Origin: CAYWNA01 sp964459305
GTDB taxonomy: Bacteria > Planctomycetota > Planctomycetia > Pirellulales > Pirellulaceae
Length of the DNA stretch: 31,701 nt
Direction: 5' to 3'
Assembly: GCA_964459305.1 (NCBI GenBank)
Contig: CAYWNA010000154.1
Location: forward strand, 1-31,701
In this document: positions 7,673 to 15,072 of the stretch, piece after piece
How positions within the stretch are numbered: position 1 is the first letter of the stretch
Layout of the letters: each line of letters begins with the position of its first letter
The notes under the pieces: generated by a model
Databases searched by the model: none
What the model was told of the DNA's origin: nothing
Seen by the model: only the letters and a program-made list of their open reading frames with translations
Translations under genes and position numbers: made by a program

Positions 7673-8812
7673 ATGAAATCAGTGAGACTTGCACTTGGTT
7701 GCCTGATGACGCTTTCTGTCATGAGTGCGGCTGGCTTCCAGCCGGCCCTCGCGGCGCATCCAAAGGCGCAGGAAAATGCTCAACCGAAATCACCGGATCG
7801 CCCTCAGATCATGGATCTCGAGCTAGCAGAGGGTGGGACTTTGTCCGGTGCCCTTGTTGATTCGAACGGAGCCCCGGTGGCCGGAAGCAAAGTGTCGATA
7901 CGGCACCAGGGAGGTCGGCTTGCGGCGGTCGAAACGAACGAGAGAGGCCAGTTCCAGGTACGCGGATTGCAGGGTGGTGTCTACGAAATCCGTACGGCTC
8001 ACGGCGGTGGGATCGTCCGGGCGTGGTCGCCGCAAACCGCTCCACCAACCGCGCTGGAAGGCATCGTGTTGGTTGCGAAAGGTAATGTCGTCCGCGGCCA
8101 ACAGCCCAATAGTCCCTATTCGCCATCGACCAACTACTACGGCCCGAGTCCAAATACCTACAGCCCGCCGTCGACTGGCTACGCCCCTGATTCGTACCCG
8201 CGTACGGCCAGGAACTCCGATTATCCGGCAGGTAACAACGGTTCCACCCCTGCCAACACGAATCCCCCGGCGGGGAACTACGGCTCGGCACCTTCCAATA
8301 CGAATCCTCCAACCGTGACCTACGGCTCGACCCCCTCCAACTCGCCTTCAACGGGGACCTACGGTGGAGGCCTCACGAACACGAATCCTCCGGCAGGGAC
8401 TTACGGTGCGCCCCCCGCCAACACGAGTCCACCGGCGGGGAACTACCGCTCGGCACCCTCCAACACGAGACCATCGGCAGGGAATTATGGTTACACCTCT
8501 TCCAACACGAATCCTCCAATGGGAAGCTCTGGGCTCGCCCCCTCAAACCCTGCTCCTTCATCGAGCGAACTCTATGGACCACCGATGCGTTACAGCTCGG
8601 TGCCAGGTGAATACGGTACCACGCCGGCCCCCGGCGCTCCGGGCTCCTACGATCTGTCTCCAACGGTTGTCCATGAACGCCCAACTGGGTTTAGTGGCTA
8701 TATGCAAACAAAGGGCCCACTCATCTTGGATTTGGTCAATCTAGGCCTCGGCATCACGGGCGTGACTCTGGGAACGATTGCCATCTTGGACGACGACGAC
8801 GACGCATCGTGA
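7673..8812 (+). CDS. Secreted carboxypeptidase-regulatory-like domain protein with 14-residue repeats
   Basis: The 379-residue product starts at ATG 7673 with GAAGGA 12 bases upstream, a long spacing; the frame is open further upstream but only from here does a signal peptide appear (residues 1-28, ending near ALAA). Residues about 54-107 form a carboxypeptidase-regulatory-like beta-sandwich (GTLSGALVDSNGAPVAGSKV, then ETNERGQFQVRGL). From residue about 130 the chain is low-complexity, rich in Pro, Asn, Gly, Tyr and Ser, with about eight 14-residue units resembling GSAPSNTNPPAGNY at residues 190-301. Near the C-terminus is a hydrophobic segment (about 347-372) followed by five Asp residues and Ala-Ser. 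I read this as an exported, partly disordered surface protein, perhaps held by its C-terminal membrane segment. The specific function is unknown. Confidence 0.75.
   Translation: MKSVRLALGCLMTLSVMSAAGFQPALAAHPKAQENAQPKSPDRPQIMDLELAEGGTLSGALVDSNGAPVAGSKVSIRHQGGRLAAVETNERGQFQVRGLQGGVYEIRTAHGGGIVRAWSPQTAPPTALEGIVLVAKGNVVRGQQPNSPYSPSTNYYGPSPNTYSPPSTGYAPDSYPRTARNSDYPAGNNGSTPANTNPPAGNYGSAPSNTNPPTVTYGSTPSNSPSTGTYGGGLTNTNPPAGTYGAPPANTSPPAGNYRSAPSNTRPSAGNYGYTSSNTNPPMGSSGLAPSNPAPSSSELYGPPMRYSSVPGEYGTTPAPGAPGSYDLSPTVVHERPTGFSGYMQTKGPLILDLVNLGLGITGVTLGTIAILDDDDDAS
8240..8575 (+). repeat. In-gene tandem repeat, about eight 42-bp units
   Basis: Eight imperfect units of 39-45 bp (mostly 42 bp) encode the Pro/Asn-rich 14-residue repeats. 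Lengths are whole codons and the amino-acid pattern (N-T-N-P-P-A-G-N-Y) is better kept than the bases, so selection is on the protein. Confidence 0.75.
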
Positions 8813-9285
8813 CCCAGCCATGACCACGGGATGAATCCAAACGTGACGTTCATCTCGCGGTCGGTCGAGAGAACCGGTCACCGCAGCTATCCCGTAAGCT
8901 CCCCTCCGTTCCCACTATTTCCGAAACCGACTTCCCTGCCGTTGACCGGCCACTCCCGGTTTGCTGATTCCTCCCGATGTAAAGGCGTCCGGGAATTCGA
9001 AACGCTGGAACCCACGGTTTTCGGGAGGGCGAGGCTCCCGCCGAGCCGCGCGTTGGTGCGAAGAATCCGGCTCAGCAGGACCTTCGCCCTCCCAATCCCC
9101 GGACACCCTCACCTACCTATCTGCCGAGATTACCAATCGCCGACGTCCACGGGTGCTCCGACTAGCATCAGTCTTGCCGAAGCGGTAGATTCCTACGGTT
9201 GCACCCATCCGAAGCGAGTGAGAATTGGATTGGTGGCAACCCTAGCAGAACCCTCCTGTCCAGACCTCCCGCAGAAAGGCTCCGC
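8813..9285 (+). other. Spacer holding a palindromic element, before the agarase-like gene
   Basis: Open frames run through here on the plus strand, but they have no domain and cross the palindromic element, so I call no gene. The promoter of the agarase-like gene should lie between the element and 9285; none is obvious. Confidence 0.5.
8984..9107. repeat. Dispersed palindromic element, copy 1 (family b)
   Basis: The element has short outer inverted ends (GGCGTCCGGGAATT and its inverse near 9095-9107) and strong inner arms, 9023-9047 against 9069-9093, matching at 21 of 25 positions. The left inner arm begins GGGAGGGCGAGGCTCCCGCC. A second copy of similar length and the same orientation lies at 13180-13303. 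It encodes nothing and resembles a MITE or a large REP-type element. Confidence 0.8.
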
Positions 9286-11397
9286 ATGTACAACCGCGTT
9301 AGTAAATCGTTCGGCTATTTGTGCACGGCGTTGATAGCGTCGAGTGTTTTGTCGACCAGCGCAGTGGCAGATCAAGCTTTATTGACTGTCGATGCGGATT
9401 TCAATGTCACCTCGCTCGCTAGCCGCGACGTAGAACTGATCGTCACTCCGCGCGCCGACAGACATGTATTGCAGATGAGGGCCGGGCATCAATACGACTG
9501 GCCGGGCGTAACTGTCAAACCGCCGGAGAAGACGTGGAACCTGTCGCCGTACACGCACCTGACGCTGGACGTGAAAAATGCCGGCACACAACAAGCGAAA
9601 ATCGGTTTGCGAGCCGACAGCGTTGACGACCAGGGCAAACGCGTGACCTTGCAGACCACAGTGGAATTAAGTTCGGGAGAACAGCGTGCCCTTCGACTGA
9701 CTCTGCAGCGCAGAATGCCGCCAAAAGTGACCGACAATTTGTTTGGCATGCGTGGTTACCCGGGCCAATTAAGCGAAGAAGAAGGCTTGGATCCGCGAAG
9801 AATCGACCAGATTCTGATCTTCGTCAGCCAGCCGCAGCAAGATCACTTGATCGAGATAGCGGGCCTGCAAGCCAGCGGCGTATACGATGGCAATGTGTGG
9901 TTCTCCGGGGACGTCGAGACGCAGTTTCCAATGATCGATCGCTTCGGGCAGTATATGCACAAGGACTGGCCCGGGAAAACGAAGTCGGAAACAGAACTCG
10001 CACAACGCAAGAAGGAAGAGGCCGACGGTCTGGCGGTCAAGCCTGGGCCGAAGGGCAGGAACGAATACGGCGGTTGGGTGGACGGGCCACAGTTCGAAGC
10101 AACGGGCCAATTCCGCGTTCAGAAGCACCAAGGCAAATGGTGGCTCGTCGATCCAGCGGGTCGGCTTTTTTGGTCGCACGGGATCGACTGCGTCCGCCCG
10201 ACTACCGCCTATACCCCGATCACGGATCGCGAGTTCTACTTTGCCGAATTGCCGGCGAAGGGCTCGCCAATGGCCCAGTTCTACGGCCGGGGAAGATGGG
10301 CGCCCCACGGCTATTACCGAGGCAAAGGTGAATACAAGACGTACAACTTCACCGGCAGCAACTTGTATCGGAAGTACGGTCCCGACTGGCGGGCGCAGTT
10401 CAACGCACTGTGTCATCGGCGTTTACGAAGCTGGGGACTGAACACAATTGCCAACTGGTCCGATCCGGATGTCTATCGGCAGAGACGAACGCCCTACGTT
10501 GTCACGGTCAGCTCGGGCCGGAAGCCCATCGAAGGCAGTACCGGTTATTGGGGCAAATTCCCCGATCCCTTTGATCCCGCTTTCGAGGTGAGCACGCGCC
10601 GAAATGTGGCGCAGGCGAAGGATGACGTGTGCGTGCCGCGGTGTTTGGGCGTGTTTATCGATAACGAACTTGCCTGGGGCAGTGAGTTGTCGTTGGCCAC
10701 GGCAGCGTTGGCTTCGCCACCCGGGCAAGAAGCCAAAAAGGTGTTTGTCGATGACCTGAAGAAGAAATACCGCGACATTGCGAAGCTGAACGAGGCGTGG
10801 GAATCCGAACACGCATCGTGGGATGCTTTGTTGGAAAGCCAAACACCTCCGGCTGAAGATAAGGCCCGTGAGGACCTGGCAGCCTTCTATACGCGCATCT
10901 CCGAGAAGTACTTCCAGGTTTGCCGGGATGCAGTCAAACACGTGGTGCCGAACAGACTCTACATGGGCTGCCGCTTCGCCTGGGTCAACGACCGGGCTGT
11001 CCGAGCTGCGGCCAAGTACTGTGACGTGATCGGCTTCAACAAGTACAAGTACTCGGTGGCCGACTTCGCACTGCCCGACGGCGTCGATGCGCCGGCGATC
11101 ATCGGCGAGTTCCATTTTGGCGCGTTGGACCGCGGCATGTTTCACACGGGGCTGCGGAAGACGAAGGACCAGGACGAAAGGGCCGAGACCTATAAGAGCT
11201 ACGTCTACGGGGCGCTCAAGAACCGCTGGCTGGTCGGTACACACTGGTTCCAGTTCGGTGATCAGGCCACGACTGGCCGAGGCGACGGCGAGAACTACCA
11301 GATCGGTTTCCTGGACGTATGCGATACGCCCTATCCAGAGATCATCCGGGCCAGTCGCGAAGTGGGAGCCGAGATGTATCGTGTGCGCTCGGAATAG
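9286..11397 (+). CDS. Exported GH50-type beta-agarase-like glycoside hydrolase
   Basis: The 703-residue product starts at ATG 9286, 6 bases after AGAAAGG. Residues 1-28 are a signal peptide ending SAVA. Residues about 30-200 form a beta-rich module like the carbohydrate-binding domain of agarases. The catalytic part opens with YGGWVDGPQFEATGQFR and GKWWLVDPAGRLFWSHGID, the arrangement I know from family GH50 beta-agarases. Candidate catalytic residues are Glu461 in FIDNELAWG (acid/base) and Glu608 in IIGEFHFG (nucleophile), on a (beta/alpha)8 barrel. GH50 enzymes cut agarose or related galactans by an exo mode. Sulfated or other galactans are equally possible here, and no sulfatase or GH16 partner is adjacent. 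The gene converges on the ABC permease with a 14-base gap. Confidence 0.7.
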   Translation: MYNRVSKSFGYLCTALIASSVLSTSAVADQALLTVDADFNVTSLASRDVELIVTPRADRHVLQMRAGHQYDWPGVTVKPPEKTWNLSPYTHLTLDVKNAGTQQAKIGLRADSVDDQGKRVTLQTTVELSSGEQRALRLTLQRRMPPKVTDNLFGMRGYPGQLSEEEGLDPRRIDQILIFVSQPQQDHLIEIAGLQASGVYDGNVWFSGDVETQFPMIDRFGQYMHKDWPGKTKSETELAQRKKEEADGLAVKPGPKGRNEYGGWVDGPQFEATGQFRVQKHQGKWWLVDPAGRLFWSHGIDCVRPTTAYTPITDREFYFAELPAKGSPMAQFYGRGRWAPHGYYRGKGEYKTYNFTGSNLYRKYGPDWRAQFNALCHRRLRSWGLNTIANWSDPDVYRQRRTPYVVTVSSGRKPIEGSTGYWGKFPDPFDPAFEVSTRRNVAQAKDDVCVPRCLGVFIDNELAWGSELSLATAALASPPGQEAKKVFVDDLKKKYRDIAKLNEAWESEHASWDALLESQTPPAEDKAREDLAAFYTRISEKYFQVCRDAVKHVVPNRLYMGCRFAWVNDRAVRAAAKYCDVIGFNKYKYSVADFALPDGVDAPAIIGEFHFGALDRGMFHTGLRKTKDQDERAETYKSYVYGALKNRWLVGTHWFQFGDQATTGRGDGENYQIGFLDVCDTPYPEIIRASREVGAEMYRVRSE

Positions 11398-11411
11398 AAG
11401 ACGAACAACGC

Positions 11412-13055
11412 CTACTGGTGGCTATCTGACACACGCCATCGCGTGTTGAACAGCCAGATCATGATCAAGACCAGGCCCACATTCGCGAGAATGCTGAACA
11501 AGGCGTAGTTCAGCAACAGCGGCAGGTTTCCGGGACGCCCCCGTGCTGATTCGCTGATCGTTACTTCCACGTCCAAAGGAACGGCAAAGGTCGCGGCGAA
11601 GGGGCTCGTCAAACCGGAGTGAACGACGTACGGCGTAGCATCGTGATCGGGAAAGAACCCTTCGGCGAAAAACCTCGCGGCCAGCGGCACACAGAAGAGC
11701 ACGATGATGATCAGGTAACTCGTCATCAAGCTGACTGAAGTCTTGCGAAAGACAACCGAGCAGAACAATGCCAGAACGGCCGTGGACAGGCACGTGACTA
11801 GAACGATGGTTATGTAGCCAAAAACGGCAGCCAGGTTGGTCCAGTAGCTGGAAACCATCAAGCAAGCCAACAGCACGGGCCATAGCAGGAACATCGTCAA
11901 GACGCTGGAGACCCGCAGTCCCGCGACCAGCTTGCCCCACAGGATCTGCCACGGCGTGATGGTCGTCGTCAGCAACAGGTCCAATGTCTGTCGCTCGCGC
12001 TCGCTCGTGACGCTGCCGGCCGAAAACACGGGCCCGACCAGCATGTTGAACAAGATCACATAGGCGATGTACCACGGCGCAAAGGCGGGTGCGATGTACA
12101 AGCAAACGGCCATCAGCGGAATGGCCAGCAGCATGCTGACTTGAATCACTACGCGCAGCATCAACGTGCCTTGACTGAAAATCTCGCTGCGGATCTCCTT
12201 GTCGTACACCGGATTGGAGCCGTCGGGCAAAAGAAAGTCACGTTTGGCGGGCGCAAACAGCTTGTCTGGAAACTGATCTCGCTGGATCACCAAGCCCACG
12301 GCCTCCTTGGCTTCCTCTTCCAGGTCCACCACCTCTTTGCCTTCGCTGCCTACATCTGGCGGGTGCAACAGTCGCGCGCTTGTGTTGGCAAACAGCGCAA
12401 GGCAAATTGCCACCCCAACTCCAGGTACGACCGTCAGCGTCAAATACAGCCGCATCTCGCCATAGGGCGACAGCCAATACCAGAGCAAAACTCCGGCCAT
12501 GGCCAACGGCAGGATCAACAGATAGGACACCACCAACGCGGCTGCGGTGCGTTGGAAGTAACTGCTGCACGCGACGCTGATCGCGCCAAACGTGATCACA
12601 GAAACAATTAGCCCTAGATATGCGGCCAACAACTCCCAAATGGACACACCACCAAGCGGCAGGCACAGCATTACGATTGGCAACGAGGAAAAGACCAAAA
12701 CGGCCAAGTGGGCCAGCGACGCAACCAATTTTCCCAGCACGATTGCCCCCGGCCGCAAGGGACTGGCCAGCAGCATTTCGTAAGTCTTTCGTTCCTTTTC
12801 GCCTGTGATCGCACCACCCGCAAAACTGGGTGCCATCAGTGAAGCCAATACGTACTGGCCCAGAAAAAACAGGTCAACCAAGTTCCTGGCGGCGTTAGGA
12901 TTCGACGTCAAATCCAGCCGCGAATCCTGTGGCCAGGCGAAATACACGAGCGTCGCCAGCAGGGCCTGGTAGAAGAACAAGAGGATAAACACCCGCGGCG
13001 TGCGCAGGTTTACCAACAACTCACGTTGTAGGACTGGATTCTCGAACAGGTACAT
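11412..13055 (-). CDS. ABC-2 type transporter permease with two homologous halves
   Basis: The 547-residue membrane protein contains about twelve hydrophobic segments in two repeated halves. Each half starts with NPV and a charged pair (NPVLQREL at 6-13, NPVYDKEI at 281-288). Each then has a conserved cytoplasmic motif after the second membrane segment: GEKERKTYEMLL at 85-96 and SERERQTLDLLL at 351-362. A charged Glu-rich linker (about 235-270) separates them. This is the fused ABC-2 permease type. I chose ATG 13055; a longer frame to 13121 exists, but the extra 22 residues have no support. The ribosome site (ACGGAG, about 12 bases upstream) is weak. No ATP-binding subunit is within this window, so its partner must be elsewhere. 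The substrate is unknown. Confidence 0.8.
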   Translation of the reverse strand: MYLFENPVLQRELLVNLRTPRVFILLFFYQALLATLVYFAWPQDSRLDLTSNPNAARNLVDLFFLGQYVLASLMAPSFAGGAITGEKERKTYEMLLASPLRPGAIVLGKLVASLAHLAVLVFSSLPIVMLCLPLGGVSIWELLAAYLGLIVSVITFGAISVACSSYFQRTAAALVVSYLLILPLAMAGVLLWYWLSPYGEMRLYLTLTVVPGVGVAICLALFANTSARLLHPPDVGSEGKEVVDLEEEAKEAVGLVIQRDQFPDKLFAPAKRDFLLPDGSNPVYDKEIRSEIFSQGTLMLRVVIQVSMLLAIPLMAVCLYIAPAFAPWYIAYVILFNMLVGPVFSAGSVTSERERQTLDLLLTTTITPWQILWGKLVAGLRVSSVLTMFLLWPVLLACLMVSSYWTNLAAVFGYITIVLVTCLSTAVLALFCSVVFRKTSVSLMTSYLIIIVLFCVPLAARFFAEGFFPDHDATPYVVHSGLTSPFAATFAVPLDVEVTISESARGRPGNLPLLLNYALFSILANVGLVLIMIWLFNTRWRVSDSHQ

Positions 13056-13384
13056 GCGATAAAGCGGCTCCGTTACGAATACGACTTCTGCTATTGTCCC
13101 GCGCGACCCCCGAAATAACAAGCGGCAGACCTCGCAAACAGGCCGAACTTCGGGCAGTCGCCATTTCAGTTATTCGAGAGTGTCCGGGAATTCGACACAC
13201 GATAATCCACGGTTTTCGGGAGGGCGAGGCTCCTGCCGAGCCATGCGTCGGTGACCAAAACTCGGCTCAGCGGGAGCTTCGCCCTCCCGATTCCCGGACG
13301 CCCTTAGTTATTCTGTTGGCCGCCGAGCGGATTGGGCGAGCCTTTTCTTTTTTTGCGGAATGCATCAGGTGAGGATGTGCGACG
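13056..13384. other. Divergent spacer with palindromic element copy 2
   Basis: The spacer between the permease start and the cyclo-ligase start is largely filled by the palindromic element at 13180-13303. A T-rich run follows at about 13342-13355. No gene or clear promoter is visible. Confidence 0.5.
13180..13303. repeat. Dispersed palindromic element, copy 2 (family b)
   Basis: Outer ends carry GTCCGGGAAT and its inverse ATTCCCGGAC. Inner arms 13218-13242 and 13264-13288 match at 22 of 25 positions with a 21-base loop. The left arm begins GGGAGGGCGAGGCTCCTGCC. It is clearly homologous to the element at 8984-9107. Differences concentrate in the loop and flanks, while the paired arms are conserved. 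Confidence 0.8.
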
Positions 13385-13987
13385 ATGGAAATGGAGGAGC
13401 TCCGACACGAGAAGGCACGAATTCGCCAGGAGGCACATGCTAATCGGCGGGCACAAGAGAGCAAGGACGTATTGAGCAGGCAGATACTCGCCAAAGCCTT
13501 GAGCTTGCCGGAATACGAGCGGGCGATCACGGCGATGTTCTATGTCGACGTGCGCAGCGAAGTTCGCACTCGGTTCGCTCTGTCGGAGGCCGTGCAGGGT
13601 GGGAAACGAGTCGTCGTGCCCTACTGTGCGGGGAACGACCTGAAGCTATTCCATCTGGAAGCGTTGGACGAACTGGAAACACGTACGTTCGGGCTCCTGG
13701 AACCCCGCAAGGAATTCCTCGCCCTGCCGGAAAAGAGCGTCGATGCCAGTGAGTTGGATTTGATCCTCGTTCCCGGCGTAGCTTTTGACCGGCGCGGGGC
13801 GCGATTGGGCCATGGCAAGGGCTATTACGACAAATTGCTGGTGAACGTTCGGCCTGACACGCCGTTGGTCGCGCTGGCATTCGAGTGCCAGATGTTCCCC
13901 GAAATCCCCGTCGAAACCCATGACGTGTTCATGGACAAAGTGATCACAGAGAACGCGGTCTATTGTCCTGGTCCTGCGCCGTCCTGA
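13385..13987 (+). CDS. 5-formyltetrahydrofolate cyclo-ligase
   Basis: The 200-residue product is the usual size for this enzyme, which converts 5-formyl-THF to 5,10-methenyl-THF using ATP in the cytoplasm. The family signature is clear: LILVPGVAFDRRGARLGHGKG, with the phosphate-binding GHGKGYYD at residues 142-149, and an N-terminal basic helix (RHEKARIRQEAHANRR). ATG 13385 is preceded by GAGG about 10 bases upstream; ATG 13391 is a possible alternative start. It converges on queC with a 42-base gap, and no folate gene lies next to it. Confidence 0.92.
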   Translation: MEMEELRHEKARIRQEAHANRRAQESKDVLSRQILAKALSLPEYERAITAMFYVDVRSEVRTRFALSEAVQGGKRVVVPYCAGNDLKLFHLEALDELETRTFGLLEPRKEFLALPEKSVDASELDLILVPGVAFDRRGARLGHGKGYYDKLLVNVRPDTPLVALAFECQMFPEIPVETHDVFMDKVITENAVYCPGPAPS

Positions 13988-14029
13988 CTCGAACCTCGCC
14001 TCGGAATCGCGCAAAACATGGGCCGGAGA

Positions 14030-14731
14030 TCATACGCCGTGAACGTAGCACGCCGGGTCCTGCAATCCATTCTCTTGAAACCCGCGCCGACGCAACAGGC
14101 AAGCATCGCAGTGGCCACAGGCGGCACCGTCGAGGGCGGGATCGTAGCAACTGGTCGTCATGCCGTAGTCGATGCCCAGTTCCAGGCCGCGGCGGATGAT
14201 CTGCGCTTTGGTCAGACGAATCAGGGGCGTGTGAATTTTGACGGGGCGCGTTCCTTCGACAGCCGCCTTGGTGGCGAGATTCGCCATGCGCTCGAACGCC
14301 TCGATGTACTCCGGTCGGCAATCGGGATACCCGCTGTAGTCCAGTGCATTCACACCGATAAAAATGTCGCTGATATCCAGTGTCTCGGCCCACGCCAGAG
14401 CTAACGACAGAAACACCGTGTTCCGCGCCGGCACGTAAGTCACCGGGATTTCGCTCCCGATTGCATCCGGGCTCTGTCTTTTCGGTACGTCGATATCGTC
14501 GGTCAACGCCGATCCGCCGAACTGGCCCAAGTCGATATCCATGATGACATGCCGGCAAACTTCCAGGGATCGAGCGACTTCCTTAGCCGCCTCCACCTCG
14601 CCCAGATGACGCTGACCGTAGCGGAAACTGATGCCGTAGACCTCGAAACCATCGCTCTTGGCGATGGCCAGACAGGTCGTGGAATCCAGGCCACCACTAA
14701 GCAACACCACGGCCTTTTGGGAAAAAGCCAT
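14030..14731 (-). CDS. queC: 7-cyano-7-deazaguanine synthase QueC
   Basis: The 233-residue product has the PP-loop ATP pyrophosphatase motif SGGLDS at residues 12-17, followed by GISFRYGQRH. It also has VPARNTVFLS in the middle and four zinc-ligand cysteines near the C-terminus (Cys195, Cys205, Cys208, Cys211 in SCYDP and CGHCDAC). QueC converts 7-carboxy-7-deazaguanine to preQ0 with ATP and ammonia in queuosine biosynthesis. Other queuosine genes (queD, queE, queF) are not in this window. It is transcribed away from the DUF1501 cluster. I looked for a preQ1 riboswitch in the leader and saw none. Confidence 0.95.
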   Translation of the reverse strand: MAFSQKAVVLLSGGLDSTTCLAIAKSDGFEVYGISFRYGQRHLGEVEAAKEVARSLEVCRHVIMDIDLGQFGGSALTDDIDVPKRQSPDAIGSEIPVTYVPARNTVFLSLALAWAETLDISDIFIGVNALDYSGYPDCRPEYIEAFERMANLATKAAVEGTRPVKIHTPLIRLTKAQIIRRGLELGIDYGMTTSCYDPALDGAACGHCDACLLRRRGFQENGLQDPACYVHGV

Positions 14732-15072
14732 CTACGTGACCTCTGTATCTAGAGATGCGAAAAAGCTGTTTTTTCCTAAGAAAACTCTCTTTTTCTCTGA
14801 CACGAGCTGATTGACACTCATATAATCACATCGTAATATTAGCATCAGTTGATGCGTTGCGAGGTTGTGGTCAAACATGAATCCCACGCACAGAATCGCT
14901 AGCACTGAACAGCACTCCACGGGAACGGCCGGCCTCATCCGCTATGGATGTTCTCCCCCCGTCGCGATCCGCGATAGGACAAGCGCAACGAGCGTATCGT
15001 AACAAGGTTTCGGAGTCGCTGCTAATACGCAACCGGCGACTTCTGCGTTTCTAAAGTACGGAGAGTTGTCCA
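14732..15072. other. Divergent promoter region between queC and the DUF1501 cluster
   Basis: This 341-base stretch has no gene. Its first part (14760-14840) is distinctly AT-rich compared with its flanks and contains the overlapping promoter candidates listed separately, plus a GCATCA/TGATGC inverted repeat just after them. Confidence 0.55.
14797..14839 (+). promoter_or_regulatory. Two overlapping sigma70-like promoters reading to the DUF1501 cluster
   Basis: CTGACA (14797-14802) and TATAAT (14821-14826) are spaced by 18 bases, matching the sigma70 consensus at 11 of 12 positions. TTGACA (14811-14816) and TAATAT (14834-14839) are spaced by 17 bases, 10 of 12 matches. Both read toward the DUF1501 gene and would leave a leader of roughly 230 bases. 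Planctomycete promoters are poorly defined, so this rests on consensus alone. Confidence 0.45.

Noticed and set aside
8240..8575. Regularly spaced repeat that could suggest a CRISPR array
   Set aside because: Units are contiguous, in frame, about 42 bp without unique spacers, and vary as codons do; they encode protein repeats.
14732..14900. Possible preQ1 riboswitch in the queC leader
   Set aside because: I could not find the class I aptamer core (paired AGAGG/CCUCU with an A-rich tail) on the minus strand.
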